DNA of 64,000 nt, from NCBI RefSeq assembly GCF_030296015.1, contig NZ_AP027368.1, forward strand, positions 1,612,001 to 1,676,000, written 5' to 3'. Shown piece by piece: positions 8,365 to 17,366 of the stretch. The DNA is from Ferrimonas sp. YFM (GTDB lineage Bacteria; Pseudomonadota; Gammaproteobacteria; Enterobacterales; Shewanellaceae). The notes beneath the pieces are model-generated. The model saw nothing but the letters and a program-made list of their open reading frames with translations, searched no databases and had not been told where the DNA came from. The position numbers and the translations under genes are program-made. Position 1 is the first letter of the stretch, and every line of letters begins with the position of its first letter.

Positions 8365-9360
8365 ATGAGTACACCACTTCGCTGGGGCATCCTGGGCACC
8401 AGTTTTATCTCCGGGGTGATGGCCGATGCCATCGCCGCCGAGGGGCAGACCCGGATTCAGGCCGTGGCCGGTCGTCATCCTGAGCGGCTGGCTCAGTTCG
8501 CCGACCAGTATGGCATCGAGCAGCGTTACCAGGACTTTGATGCCTTGATCGCCGACCCAGAGGTCGACATCGTCTATATTGCCTTGCCGAACCACCTGCA
8601 CCATGACTATGTGGTCAAAGCCGCCGAGGCGGGGAAAGCGATTCTGTGCGAGAAATCCCTGTCTGTGGATATGGCCGGCACCGAGGCCGCCCTTGGCGCC
8701 GTGGCCGACGCCGGGGTCTTTTTTGCCGAGGGGTTGATGTACCTGAATCACCCGGTGATCGCCAGGGCGGTGGAGCTGGTCAGAGAGGGCGGCCTGGGTG
8801 ACCTCAGGGCGATACACGCCAGCTACAGTGCCGCCATCAGTCAGTTTGTGAACCCAGGCAGCAAGGGCACCCTGTACAACCTGGGGTGTTACCCCGCTTC
8901 CCTGGCCCATCTGATGTTGCAACAGGTCGGGTTGACCAACCCGTTCGACGGTGCCCAGATTCAGGCCCTGGGCCGCCGGGGAGAGGATGGCAATATCTGC
9001 GAGTCCGCCGCCAGCTTGCGTCTGCGCAATGGGGTGGCCATGCAGCTGCACAGCGCCGAAGACTATGGCCTTGATTGGCAGTTCACTCTGGTGGGCAGTG
9101 ACGCCAGTCTGAAGATGGTGACCAACCCCTGGCTGCCGGGGGCAAACAACACTCTGCAGTTGACCCCTCACGAGCAGCCCGCACAAACCATAGAGGTGGC
9201 CGCAGAGGGAGATGCCTTCCTCTACCAGGTGCGGGCCGTGCGCCAGGCTCTGGAGGCGGGTCAGCGGCAGCTGAGCAGACCGGCAGCCATGGTGCAGGAC
9301 TCCAGAGAGATCATGGCACTGCTGACCCGTTGGGAGGCGGCGACGGCCACGGTCCAGTAA
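8365..9360 (+). CDS. Gfo/Idh/MocA-family oxidoreductase
   Basis: This 331-residue NAD(P)-dependent dehydrogenase has a Rossmann N-terminus (WGILGTSFISGVMADAI) and the family E-K-x motif as CEKSLSVD near residue 95. Members oxidise or reduce sugars, inositols or trans-dihydrodiols; the substrate is not evident. The C-terminal half carries the Gfo/Idh beta-sheet domain with GSDASLKMVTNPW. The start follows the monooxygenase stop by three bases, so the pair is co-translated. Co-occurrence with a quinol-type monooxygenase suggests aromatic or sugar-derived small-molecule turnover, which is inference. A terminator follows directly. Confidence 0.85.
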   Translation: MSTPLRWGILGTSFISGVMADAIAAEGQTRIQAVAGRHPERLAQFADQYGIEQRYQDFDALIADPEVDIVYIALPNHLHHDYVVKAAEAGKAILCEKSLSVDMAGTEAALGAVADAGVFFAEGLMYLNHPVIARAVELVREGGLGDLRAIHASYSAAISQFVNPGSKGTLYNLGCYPASLAHLMLQQVGLTNPFDGAQIQALGRRGEDGNICESAASLRLRNGVAMQLHSAEDYGLDWQFTLVGSDASLKMVTNPWLPGANNTLQLTPHEQPAQTIEVAAEGDAFLYQVRAVRQALEAGQRQLSRPAAMVQDSREIMALLTRWEAATATVQ

Positions 9361-9368
9361 CGGAGTCG

Positions 9369-9394
9369 GGCCCCGCAATCGCGGGGCCTTTTTT
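9369..9394 (+). terminator. Intrinsic terminator after the Gfo/Idh gene
   Basis: GGCCCCGC (9369-9376), loop AATC, GCGGGGCC (9381-9388), then six T. Confidence 0.9.
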
Positions 9395-9482
9395 CTAGGC
9401 GCAGGCTGTGGTGGCAGGCAGCTTCAGCCTTGAGGCCACGAATGCTACTGTAAGGGCATTGGGTTCCTACTCTTCAGAGATT

Positions 9483-10652
9483 ATGCTGACCGCCTTCGCC
9501 ATCGAAAACTACCGCTCCATTCGCAGCCTGCGTATTCCCTTAGGGCCTTTGACCCTGATCACCGGAGGCAATGGCTGTGGCAAGTCCAATCTTTATCGTG
9601 CCCTGAGGCTGCTGGCGGAAACGGCCCAGGGAGGCGTGGTTACCGCCCTGGCCCAGGAGGGGGGATTGCTCTCGACCATGTGGGCCGGCCCCGATGAGAT
9701 CACCGCTGGCATGCGCCGGGGAGAAGTGGCGGTTCAGGGGACGGGCCGCAACCGCCATTCGCGGCTGAAGCTTGGGTTTACCGGAGAGCCCTTCAGCTAT
9801 GCCATCAGTCTGGGCATGCCAGAGCCTGTGCCGCGCAGCGTGTTTAACCTGGATCCCGAGGTCAAGCGAGAGTCCATCTGGAGCAGCAGTCGCTGGCGCC
9901 CTGCGGCAGAACTGGTGAGCCGTCAGGGGCCCTTGGTGAAATCCCGGGATGGACGCGGTTTTCGGGTGGTCAGCCAGCATCTGCCTGCCTACGACAGCAT
10001 GTTTGATCAGGTGGCGGACATTCAGGCCACGCCCGAGCTGTTTGCCATCAGAGAGGCGATTCGCCGCTGGCGTTTCTACGATCACTTTCGTACCGACCCG
10101 GGGGCGCCGGCGCGCCAGGCTCACATTGGCAGCCGCACCCCGGTGCTGCACCACGATGGCCGGGATCTGGCGGCGGCCCTGCAGACCATCCGTGAAGTGG
10201 GCGATGCCCAGGGATTGGATGACGCCATTCACCGGGCCTTTCCCGGCTCACGGCTGAACATCGAGATCAGCACAGACAACCGATTTACTCTGAGCCTGTT
10301 GCAGCCGGGGATGCTGCGCCCGCTGACCGCCGCCGAGTTGTCCGACGGCACCTTGCGTTATCTGCTGCTGACGGCTGCCCTGTTGACCCCCAGGCCACCG
10401 AACCTGATGGTGCTGAACGAGCCGGAAACCAGCCTGCACCCGGATCTGCTGCCTGCCCTGGGGCAACTGATCATCAATGCCTCGGCTCACAGTCAGGTGT
10501 GGGTGATCTCCCATGCTCCCAGGTTGATTGCTGCCCTGGAGAAGAGCTCGGACTGCCACTCCATTCAGTTGCATAAGCCCCACGGTGAGACCGAAGTCCT
10601 GGGCCAGTCGATGCTGGATGAACCGCCCTGGAGCTGGCCGGCGGGTTTGTAA
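9483..10652 (+). CDS. AAA-family ATPase (RecF/SMC-like, AAA_21 type)
   Basis: This 389-residue protein has Walker A GGNGCGKSN near residue 30 and a combined signature and Walker B region in ELSDGTLRYLLLTAALL and LMVLNEPETSLHPDLL, followed by the switch histidine ISHAPRL. It is an ABC-type ATPase related to RecF/SMC heads and to predicted ATPases of the AAA_21 group. The long insertion (about residues 60-230) replaces a coiled coil. ATG 9483 opens the conserved MLTAFAIENYRS; earlier in-frame starts would add an unrelated tail. Relatives occur in defence systems with nuclease partners, but no partner gene is present here, so the role is unknown. Confidence 0.82.
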   Translation: MLTAFAIENYRSIRSLRIPLGPLTLITGGNGCGKSNLYRALRLLAETAQGGVVTALAQEGGLLSTMWAGPDEITAGMRRGEVAVQGTGRNRHSRLKLGFTGEPFSYAISLGMPEPVPRSVFNLDPEVKRESIWSSSRWRPAAELVSRQGPLVKSRDGRGFRVVSQHLPAYDSMFDQVADIQATPELFAIREAIRRWRFYDHFRTDPGAPARQAHIGSRTPVLHHDGRDLAAALQTIREVGDAQGLDDAIHRAFPGSRLNIEISTDNRFTLSLLQPGMLRPLTAAELSDGTLRYLLLTAALLTPRPPNLMVLNEPETSLHPDLLPALGQLIINASAHSQVWVISHAPRLIAALEKSSDCHSIQLHKPHGETEVLGQSMLDEPPWSWPAGL

Positions 10653-10744
10653 CCCTCAATGGCCTCTCAGCCACGTTCAGGCCAGGGAGCAGTCGTGTTT
10701 ACACCAGGTTCAGCCGCCGTGGGCCAATCGAGGCCAGTTGCGCA

Positions 10745-11101
10745 TCAGTCCACGATCAAGGTGCCCCGGTACATCTGCATTTGGCAGTGGAAGTTGTACT
10801 CTCCTTTTTGCAGTGGAGGCAGACGGACGTTATAGCTGTTATCCACGGGCAGGCTGATGCTCATTCCAAGGTCCGGAAATTGCACGACCTCGGCACATGG
10901 TGATGGGTCTTTTCGAAGAAAGCTCAGGGTAATGGTCTGCCCCGGAGAAATATGTATTCGAGCCGGTTCATAGACCCCATTTTTCACCAGGATCGGGATG
11001 GGGTGCTCTCCATCGGCTTCATTCTGCGCGGGTGTGAACAGCCAGAACCACCAGACGATAAAGACAATCATCAGCAGGCCTGCCAGGTTGATCCACAACA
11101 T
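10745..11101 (-). CDS. Membrane-anchored cupredoxin-domain protein
   Basis: This 118-residue protein has one N-terminal membrane helix (LAGLLMIVFIVWWFWLF) and a periplasmic cupredoxin fold. Copper ligands are likely in the end loop F-H-C-Q-M-Q-M-Y, with a further cysteine in DPSPCAEVV. It lies 18 bp downstream of copA on the same strand and is thus in the copper operon. It could bind Cu(I) delivered to the periplasm by CopA, or pass it on; this is inferred from position. Small cupredoxins of this kind are regular neighbours of copA in related bacteria. Confidence 0.82.
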   Translation of the reverse strand: MLWINLAGLLMIVFIVWWFWLFTPAQNEADGEHPIPILVKNGVYEPARIHISPGQTITLSFLRKDPSPCAEVVQFPDLGMSISLPVDNSYNVRLPPLQKGEYNFHCQMQMYRGTLIVD

Positions 11102-11119
11102 ATCGTGAATTCTCCCTAT

Positions 11120-13408
11120 CTAAGGTTTTTCTGGAGTAAACCAGCGCAACCTGTTGGCGTTGGTGACCACTGTGACAGAAGAGAGCGCCATGGCTGCGCC
11201 AGCGACCACAGGGTTGAGCAACCAGCCAGTTAAGGGGTACAGAACCCCGGCGGCGATGGGCACTCCGGCTGCGTTATAGACAAAGGCACCGAACAGGTTT
11301 TGTTTGATGTTCTTCAAAGTGGCTTTACTCACTTCTATGGCGTCCGATAAGCCGTGAAGGGAGCCGCGCATCAGCGTTATGTCAGCACTTTCCATTGCCA
11401 CATCAGTACCCGTGCCTATGGCAAAGCCGACATCGGCCTGGGCAAGTGCGGGCGCATCATTGATGCCATCTCCCACCATACCCACAATGTGACCGTCGGC
11501 TTGCAGCGCCTTCACCTTGAGTGCTTTATCTTCTGGAAGGACTTCGGCAAAGAGGTCATCTATGCCTACGCGCCTTGCCACCGCCATGGCGGTTTCGCGA
11601 TTGTCACCGCTGAGCATCACAACCTTTATCCCCCTCTCTTTCAGACGGCGTATGGCGCCGGTGGCATCCGGTTTGATGGGGTCGGCTATGGCAATGATTG
11701 CGGCCAGTTGGTTTTCAACGGCAAGGTAGATTGGGGTCTTGGCTTCCTTAGCCAATGATTGGGCCTGGTTTTGGTGTTTTTTAACCGCGATACCGCGCTC
11801 TGCCATCAATTTCTCATTGCCAAGAAGGATGTTCCTTCCTTCGACTCTCGCTTCGACGCCGTGCCCGGCAATGGCGTTGAATGTCTCCAATGTTCCTGGC
11901 TCAATGCCTCGCTTCCTAGCGGATTCCAAGATGGCCATGGCCAGAGGGTGTTCGGACCCGGATTCCAGTGTGGCGGCGAATCTCATCACCTCCGATTCGC
12001 TGTTGCGCCCGGTTAAAATTAGATCGGTGATGCTGGGGGAGCCTTGGGTGATGGTGCCGGTTTTGTCCAGTACCATGACCTCTATCTTGGATGCGGTTTG
12101 CAGTGCCTCACCATTTCGAATCAGTACCCCGACCTCGGCGGCCTTGCCTATTCCAACGATGATTGAAATCGGGGTAGCCAAGCCAAGAGCACAGGGGCAG
12201 GCGATGATCAGTACCGTTGTGGCGGATACCATGGCAAAGGCGATCGCCGGATCCGGACCAAAGTTCATCCAAGCCAGGGCACTGACAACGGCGATGATCA
12301 TGATGGTGGGTACAAAGTAGGCGGAGATGATATCCGCCAATCTGCCAATAGGAGGTTTGGAGTTTTGTGCCTGCTTCACCATAGAGATGATCTGGGACAG
12401 GGCGGTATCTGCACCCACTCTCTCTGCAATAAACAGCAGGCTACCGGTACGATTCAAGGTGCCTGCCGAAATCTGGTCGCCCACCGTTTTCTCAACAGGC
12501 ATAGGCTCTCCAGTGAGCATGGATTCGTCTACAGAAGAGTGACCCTGGGTTACTGTGCCGTCTACAGGAACCTTCTCGCCAGGCCGAATGCGCAAGCTGT
12601 CACCTACCATTACCTGATCAATGGGGAGATCCACCTCCTGACTTTGTCGAACAACCTTCGCCGTTTTCGGTTGCAAGCCAATTAGGCGCTGAATTGCTTC
12701 CGAGGTTCGCCCTCGGGCCCTGACCTCAAGTGCCAGCCCCAGATTAACCAGGCCGATGATCATTGCGGTGGCTTCGAAATAGAGGTGCCTGGCCACCAAG
12801 GGGAGGATATCCGGCAGCAGTACAACCACCATGGAGTAGAGCCAGGCCGTGCCAGTGCCCAAGGCGATAAGGGTGTCCATGGTGGCGCCGTGGTTCTTGA
12901 ACGAATGCCAGGCACCTATATAGAAATGTTTGCCGGAGAAGACCATGGCAGAAAGGGTCAGAAGGCCAATCAGTAGCCAGACCAAGCGTTGGCTGTTGGT
13001 GGCCACGGTCATCTCCCCCCCCAGTAAGCCATAGAGCATCAATGGAACCCCTAAGCCGAGTGCAATGGCCACTTTTCTCATCAGGCTTTTGTAATGGACC
13101 AGATCCGCTTGTTCCCGCTCCTTCATCATCTTACTTTCTGCATCGAATAAGATGGGGCGAGCACTGTAACCAGCATTCTCGATGGCATGAATAAGTGCAT
13201 CCACAGGAGCAGACCCCTGAATGGTCGCAGTTCGAAGCGCGAAATTCATGGTCACCTGAACCACCCCTGGTACCTGGGTAAGCGTCGTTTCAATCTTTTC
13301 CACGCAGCTGGCACAGCTGATGCCATCGACCATTAATTCGGTGACAGTGGCCTGGCTGTCACTGGTGGGCTGGTTTCGGGAGGAAACTGGTTGAGGTTTC
13401 GGCGTCAT
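11120..13408 (-). CDS. copA: Copper-exporting P-type ATPase
   Basis: This 762-residue inner-membrane pump would export Cu(I) using ATP. Visible elements in order are one heavy-metal-associated domain with G-I-S-C-A-S-C (Cys32, Cys35); eight predicted membrane helices; the transmembrane ion motif C404-P405-C406; the phosphorylated Asp448 in DKTGT; and the hinge [12 protein letters not shown]-terminal residues in the last helices ([28 protein letters not shown]) fit the Cu(I) class rather than Zn/Cd pumps. It has one metal domain, unlike E. coli CopA with two. A CueR-type promoter lies about 130 bp upstream. No cueR gene is in the window. Confidence 0.93.
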   Translation of the reverse strand: MTPKPQPVSSRNQPTSDSQATVTELMVDGISCASCVEKIETTLTQVPGVVQVTMNFALRTATIQGSAPVDALIHAIENAGYSARPILFDAESKMMKEREQADLVHYKSLMRKVAIALGLGVPLMLYGLLGGEMTVATNSQRLVWLLIGLLTLSAMVFSGKHFYIGAWHSFKNHGATMDTLIALGTGTAWLYSMVVVLLPDILPLVARHLYFEATAMIIGLVNLGLALEVRARGRTSEAIQRLIGLQPKTAKVVRQSQEVDLPIDQVMVGDSLRIRPGEKVPVDGTVTQGHSSVDESMLTGEPMPVEKTVGDQISAGTLNRTGSLLFIAERVGADTALSQIISMVKQAQNSKPPIGRLADIISAYFVPTIMIIAVVSALAWMNFGPDPAIAFAMVSATTVLIIACPCALGLATPISIIVGIGKAAEVGVLIRNGEALQTASKIEVMVLDKTGTITQGSPSITDLILTGRNSESEVMRFAATLESGSEHPLAMAILESARKRGIEPGTLETFNAIAGHGVEARVEGRNILLGNEKLMAERGIAVKKHQNQAQSLAKEAKTPIYLAVENQLAAIIAIADPIKPDATGAIRRLKERGIKVVMLSGDNRETAMAVARRVGIDDLFAEVLPEDKALKVKALQADGHIVGMVGDGINDAPALAQADVGFAIGTGTDVAMESADITLMRGSLHGLSDAIEVSKATLKNIKQNLFGAFVYNAAGVPIAAGVLYPLTGWLLNPVVAGAAMALSSVTVVTNANRLRWFTPEKP

Positions 13409-13535
13409 AGTTGAATTCCGTTGTTAGCTGCTTTCTTGGCGGCCGGGAATAAATACCGGTTAAGTCTGGAATGTCAGAACCCTGTCACTAAGCGGAAGCT
13501 CATAGCGTAGAGCTTGTTGACTTGACCTATTGGCC

Positions 13536-13566
13536 ACTATAGACCTTCCTGTGGCTGGAGGGTCAA
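13536..13566 (-). promoter_or_regulatory. CueR/MerR-type copper-responsive promoter of copA
   Basis: On the minus strand a -35 TTGACC (complement of 13561-13566) and a -10 TATAGT (complement of 13536-13541) are 19 bp apart, the over-long spacer typical of MerR-family promoters. The spacer carries the imperfect dyad ACCCTCC-N7-GGAAGGT, close to known CueR operators. It points at copA and would leave a leader of roughly 120 nt. Confidence 0.8.
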
Positions 13567-13788
13567 ACCTCCCCTGTGTCACCTCGACGAGTGAGCCTGA
13601 ACTAAGGCCGGTGGTTATCAACTGGGTGCTAGCCATCCTAAATGCCATCTCATTGGATTAGCTCACTGGTACGAGGTGTTGAGGTGAAACGGTGTTCGTG
13701 TCCGCCGTCACAAATTGGGTTGAATTTGGGTGGTAGCGTGCCTTATATGGTTTTCAGGATGTAACTCGTACCCAGGGAGAGTGTGGTC
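13567..13788. other. Gap between the copper promoter and the next gene
   Basis: No gene is seen. A weak plus-strand promoter candidate for the small gene at 13789 is TTGAAT at about 13720 with TATATG about 18 bp later. The adjoining stretch 13409-13535 is the copA leader, in which I see no convincing structure. Confidence 0.4.
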
Positions 13789-14025
13789 ATGCAACTCAGG
13801 GATTTAAACGAAGAAACCATCGTCTTTTTCGCCGCCATGAGTGGCGATGTCACCCTGGGCTTCAGTACCCGGGATTTTCTGGAGCGGTGCCGCGAAGAGT
13901 TGGGGTACAGGCCCTCCATTGAGGAAGCCAACCGGGTACTGAGCCGCTACTTCGATACTCCCAGCAGAGGTCCGGACAGCGAAAACCACGGCTGGTGGGT
14001 CAATCCTGGCACCGCTTATTTCTGA
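13789..14025 (+). CDS. Small hypothetical protein, 78 residues
   Basis: I do not recognise the family. The product is acidic and soluble (MQLRDLNEETIVFFAAMSGD...), with no signal peptide or membrane helix. The start ATG 13789 has AGGGAGA eight bases upstream; GTG 13783 is an in-frame alternative. It ends with the aromatic segment HGWWVNPGTAYF. It is convergent with the broken DUF6607 gene, 20 bp apart. Codon use is like its neighbours, and the good ribosome site supports expression. Confidence 0.6.
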   Translation: MQLRDLNEETIVFFAAMSGDVTLGFSTRDFLERCREELGYRPSIEEANRVLSRYFDTPSRGPDSENHGWWVNPGTAYF

Positions 14026-14045
14026 GGCCGACAGACCAGCCTGTA

Positions 14046-15230
14046 TCAATACTCCCCTTGCTCGGGAGATTGAGCTGACGCCGCTTCGACGAAACTCAAA
14101 ATCACACCCTCAGCCAGCTGTCGCCCGGCATCCGGATCATATTCCTCCGATGCTTCAATCTCTGCGGCGTGGCTAAAGTGGTGCTCAAACAGCTTTCTGT
14201 CCTCGAACGTCGCCTTGAGCTGGAAGGTGTCGTAGTCCCGATAGACCTCTCTCCAGGTGTCTCTCACCGCTTGCCAGTACCCCTGAGTCTTGTGCCAGTA
14301 GGCCTGGGCCGCATCCAGTCTGGGTTCGGTGATGCGCTCATAGCGGTTGACCCCCACCTCCTGAGCCAGGTAATCCTTGGTGGTGCCGAAGGGGGAGGGT
14401 TTCATCACTTTGCGATTGAACTGTTCGTGAAGCCAGCCATTGGGTGTCAGGGTGATGCGGTGTTCCCCCTCCAGCAGGTTGTAGTCATCCCTTACCGAGA
14501 ACTCGCGCCGGGGCAGGGGACGGTGACTGGTTTGGCTCTGCCAGGCAGAGTAGCCCTCGCCATGCTGCCACTTCCCCACCACCTCGTAACGGGGTGAGTC
14601 GTCCACCTGATAGACTGCCTGGGTCCATTGGCCGGCCACCTCGGCGGCATCCCGTCGCTCCCGGCTCCAGGTTCGATTGCCCAGGAACACATGAAGCTCG
14701 GTATCTTCAAAGGTCCAGTCCTGACGCCAGTGTTTCATCACCATGGGCCCATGAACCTCGCCGGCGTCGGTTTCGAAGAACATCACCAGGGTGTGCTGAA
14801 GGCTGATGAAATCCTCCTGTTCAGCCAACACGTGCACGTGCTCGGTGCCCCAGGAGAAGTAGGGGGCGGTGGGCAGGTAGTCGGCCACAAAGCCGGCGGT
14901 TTCCACGAACTGAAAGCTGACCCGGAAGTCGCCCGCCATCGCCAGAATGGCTCGGCGGTCTCGCTCTTTCACCGTCAGCCCTGATTCGGACAGGGCGCTC
15001 TACAGCGGAGATTCCCCGGCAGCCAGAGTCACTTGGGAGCCTTGACTGCTGCCTCCGCGCGCCAACATGGACTCAGGGGTTTCAAACGGCCAGGCAAAGG
15101 GCAGCACCGATTGCTTTGTGGGCTCGGCATCGGGCTCGGGAGCTGTGCTCTGGTGCTGACACCCTCCCACCAAAGTCAGTGAAAACAGTGCGAATAAGGG
15201 CGTCAGGCGACAACCGGGGACAGTGTGCAT
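14046..15230 (-). pseudogene. DUF6607-family lipoprotein gene interrupted by an in-frame TAG
   Basis: Read through, this is one 394-residue protein: a lipoprotein signal (MHTVPGCRLTPLFALFSLTLVGGC, lipid Cys24), a linker with ARGGSSQGSQVTLA, and the conserved body KERDRRAILAMAGDFRVSF through YDPDAGRQLAEG. Codon 77 is TAG (complement of 15000-15002), and the frame is the same on both sides. The residues after the TAG (ALSESGLTVKERDRR) still look like family sequence, so the stop is probably a recent nonsense change or a read error. Translation from GTG 14972 would give a 308-residue product without export signal. The family's function is unknown to me. Confidence 0.8.
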
Positions 15231-15455
15231 AGTCAAACTCCGCGTCCGAGTCGGGGCCAGGATTGCGACGTCGCAATCCGACCCAACATGGACAAACTGT
15301 AGGCGAAAATCGCCGGTGTTGAGCGTCGCAGTGGCGCGGACCACCTAGCTCAGCGGACCGGGCGCTGCACCAAGATGGCATGCCAGGCTCCTGCATTAAT
15401 CCCGAATTCCCCAATCTCACTGGGTTAGCAACGGATGCCCCAGCTTAGTGATGGC

Positions 15456-15501
15456 GCACCCCTTTGGCGCACTGGCGAGGGATTTTGCACTGGCTTTGTG
15501 C
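15456..15501 (+). promoter_or_regulatory. Two NtrC-like enhancer sites
   Basis: GCAC-N7-GCGC (15456-15470) and GCAC-N7-GTGC (15487-15501) match the NtrC consensus GCAC-N7-GTGC with one and zero mismatches in the core. Their centres are 31 bp apart, about three helical turns. They lie roughly 130 and 98 bp before the predicted start of transcription, much like the E. coli glnA enhancer. Confidence 0.75.
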
Positions 15502-15565
15502 GCTGCGGTGAGCCTTTTGGGGGCGCCATCGAGTTAAGTTCTTGAAACATATAGACCAAGACTCT

Positions 15566-15581
15566 TGGCGCCAATTTTGCA
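15566..15581 (+). promoter_or_regulatory. Sigma-54 promoter of glnK-amtB
   Basis: TGGCGCCAATTTTGCA matches TGGCACG-N4-TTGCW with the invariant GG and GC dinucleotides correctly spaced. Transcription would begin near 15592, giving a leader of about 77 nt before GTG 15669. Confidence 0.82.
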
Positions 15582-15668
15582 CATTCTGAATTCGTCCCTG
15601 CCCGAAAGGAGTCCTGCGAACTTTACCGGGCAGGTGAGTCGTCATGAATCAACGCTAAGGGGGGAGTT

Positions 15669-16007
15669 GTGAAGCTTGTAACCGCCATCGTTAAGCCATT
15701 TAAGGCCGACGAAATTCGACAGGCATTGTCGGATGTCGGGGTACAAGGAATGACCGTGACCGAAGTCGTCGGCTTTGGTCGTCAGAAGGGACACACAGAG
15801 CTTTATCGGGGTGCAGAGTACGTCGTGGACTTCCTGCCCAAGGTGAAGCTGGATATTGCCATACCCGCCGAGTTAGAAGACTTGGTTATCGACACCATCA
15901 TCTCTGTTGCCAGAACCGGAAAAATTGGGGACGGAAAGATCTTCGTTCGACACCTCGAGCGAGTGGTACGCATACGCACCTCGGAAGAGGGCCATGAGGC
16001 AATATAG
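15669..16007 (+). CDS. glnK: Nitrogen regulatory protein P-II
   Basis: This 112-residue PII signalling trimer subunit senses ATP/ADP and 2-oxoglutarate and controls AmtB. The T-loop with uridylylation site Tyr51 is intact (GHTELYRGAEYVVDFLPK), as are the B- and C-loop motifs (ARTGKIGDGKIFV and RIRTSEEG). The start is GTG 15669 with GGGGAG upstream. The stop abuts the amtB start, and pairing with amtB identifies it as GlnK rather than GlnB. The sigma-54 promoter and NtrC-like sites predict induction in nitrogen limitation. Confidence 0.95.
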   Translation: MKLVTAIVKPFKADEIRQALSDVGVQGMTVTEVVGFGRQKGHTELYRGAEYVVDFLPKVKLDIAIPAELEDLVIDTIISVARTGKIGDGKIFVRHLERVVRIRTSEEGHEAI

Positions 16008-17294
16008 ATGAACAAGATACTGACTTTATCAGCACTGATATTGTGCTCCTTTGGTGCGTCTGCTCAAGAGATGAGTGGTGCCAACACCGCCTGGATCCTG
16101 ACCTCTTCCGCCCTGGTGCTGCTGATGACCCTGCCGGGTCTGGCGCTGTTCTATGGCGGGCTGGTTCGCAGCAAGAACGTCCTCTCCATCTTGATGCAGT
16201 GTTTCTCCATCGCGGCCATCGCTTCGGTGCTGTGGCTGGTGGTGGGCTACTCCATCGCCTTCGATGAGGGTAACGGCTTCATGGGCGGCCTGGGCAAGGT
16301 GATGCTGGCCGGTGTCAGCAAGGCGTCGTTGTCCGGTGACATCCCTGAAGTGCTGTTTATGCTGTTTCAGATGACTTTCGCCGTGATTACCCCGGCGTTG
16401 ATCATCGGTGGATTCGCCGAGCGGATGAAGTTCTCTGCGGTGCTGATCTTCAGCGCTCTGTGGTTGCTGGTCGTGTATGCGCCCATCACCCACTGGGTCT
16501 GGGGCGGCGGCTGGCTCGCCGAGATGGGGCTGTATGACTTTGCCGGCGGCACCGTGGTGCACATTACCGCCGGGGTGGCGGCCCTGGTGGCAGCGCTGGT
16601 GTTAGGCCCTCGAAAGGGCTACCTGCAAACCGCCATCCTACCGCACAACATGACCATGACGGTGACCGGAGCAGGCCTGCTCTGGGTAGGCTGGTTCGGG
16701 TTCAATGGCGGCAGCGCCCTGGGGGCCAATGGCGATGCCGCCATGGCTATTCTGGTGACTCACATCTCCGCCTCCATGGGAGCCATGACCTGGGCCGCCA
16801 TCGAGTGGAAGAAGTTTGGCAAGCCCAGTGCCCTCGGGGTGGTAACCGGCATGGTGGCGGGCCTTGGCTCCATTACTCCTGCCTCGGGCTTTGTCGGCCC
16901 GGGTGGCGCCCTGGTCATCGGTCTGGCCGGGGGCTTTATCTGCTTCTATGCCACGGTTTACATCAAGCAGAAGCTGAAGATCGATGACTCCCTGGACGTG
17001 TTTCCTGTGCACGGTGTGGGCGGCATCCTGGGGACCTTGCTGGCCGGAGTGTTCAGTTCGACGGAACTTGGGGTGTTCAGTGGTTATGGCTTTGCCGAGG
17101 GCATCACCACCATGTCCGGTCAGTTGTGGGTGCAGTTTGTCGGTGTGGTCGCCACCTTTGGCTATACCGCCGTGGTCAGCTATGTTCTGCTGAAGCTGGT
17201 GGCCTTCCTGGTCAACGGGCTCAGGGTCGGCGAAGAGCAGGAGGTGTCCGGCCTGGATATCCATGAGCATGAGGAGACGGGCTACAACCTGTAA
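16008..17294 (+). CDS. amtB: Ammonium transporter
   Basis: This 428-residue inner-membrane channel of the Amt/Rh family moves ammonium into the cell. A cleavable signal peptide (MNKILTLSALILCSFGASA) precedes about eleven membrane helices. The pore twin-histidine segments are visible in APITHWVWGGGW and FPVHGVGGILGTLLAGVF, and the signature region DFAGGTVVHITAGVAALVAAL is present. The cytoplasmic tail carries the GlnK contact region. Its start immediately follows the glnK stop, so the two are one operon under nitrogen control. Confidence 0.95.
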   Translation: MNKILTLSALILCSFGASAQEMSGANTAWILTSSALVLLMTLPGLALFYGGLVRSKNVLSILMQCFSIAAIASVLWLVVGYSIAFDEGNGFMGGLGKVMLAGVSKASLSGDIPEVLFMLFQMTFAVITPALIIGGFAERMKFSAVLIFSALWLLVVYAPITHWVWGGGWLAEMGLYDFAGGTVVHITAGVAALVAALVLGPRKGYLQTAILPHNMTMTVTGAGLLWVGWFGFNGGSALGANGDAAMAILVTHISASMGAMTWAAIEWKKFGKPSALGVVTGMVAGLGSITPASGFVGPGGALVIGLAGGFICFYATVYIKQKLKIDDSLDVFPVHGVGGILGTLLAGVFSSTELGVFSGYGFAEGITTMSGQLWVQFVGVVATFGYTAVVSYVLLKLVAFLVNGLRVGEEQEVSGLDIHEHEETGYNL

Positions 17295-17322
17295 CCCTCT
17301 CTGGAGAGTGCCCCAGACATAA

Positions 17323-17348
17323 AAAAACCAGCCGCGAGGCTGGTTTTT
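17323..17348. terminator. Bidirectional terminator between amtB and asnS
   Basis: AAAAACCAGCC (17323-17333), loop GCGA, GGCTGGTTTTT (17338-17348). T-runs result on both strands, so it serves both convergent genes. Confidence 0.9.
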
Positions 17349-17366
17349 GTCGTTCCAGGGCAGGCC

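Larger units (their letters stand above)
15231..15668. other. Long intergenic region with nitrogen control elements
   Basis: This 438-bp gap between the DUF6607 start and glnK has no gene. The right half holds the NtrC-like sites and the sigma-54 promoter listed separately; the left part would hold the promoter of the DUF6607 gene, which I cannot pinpoint. Confidence 0.6.

Noticed and set aside
9483-10652. AAA ATPase as part of a phage-defence system
   Set aside because: No nuclease, reverse transcriptase or other partner is adjacent; a lone ATPase is not enough.
13460-13648. A 62-codon minus-strand frame upstream of copA
   Set aside because: It spans the CueR-type promoter and has no recognisable features.
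15000-15002. TAG read as pyrrolysine or another recoded residue
   Set aside because: No sign of the needed machinery and it would be exceptional in this group; a simple nonsense change or read error is more likely.
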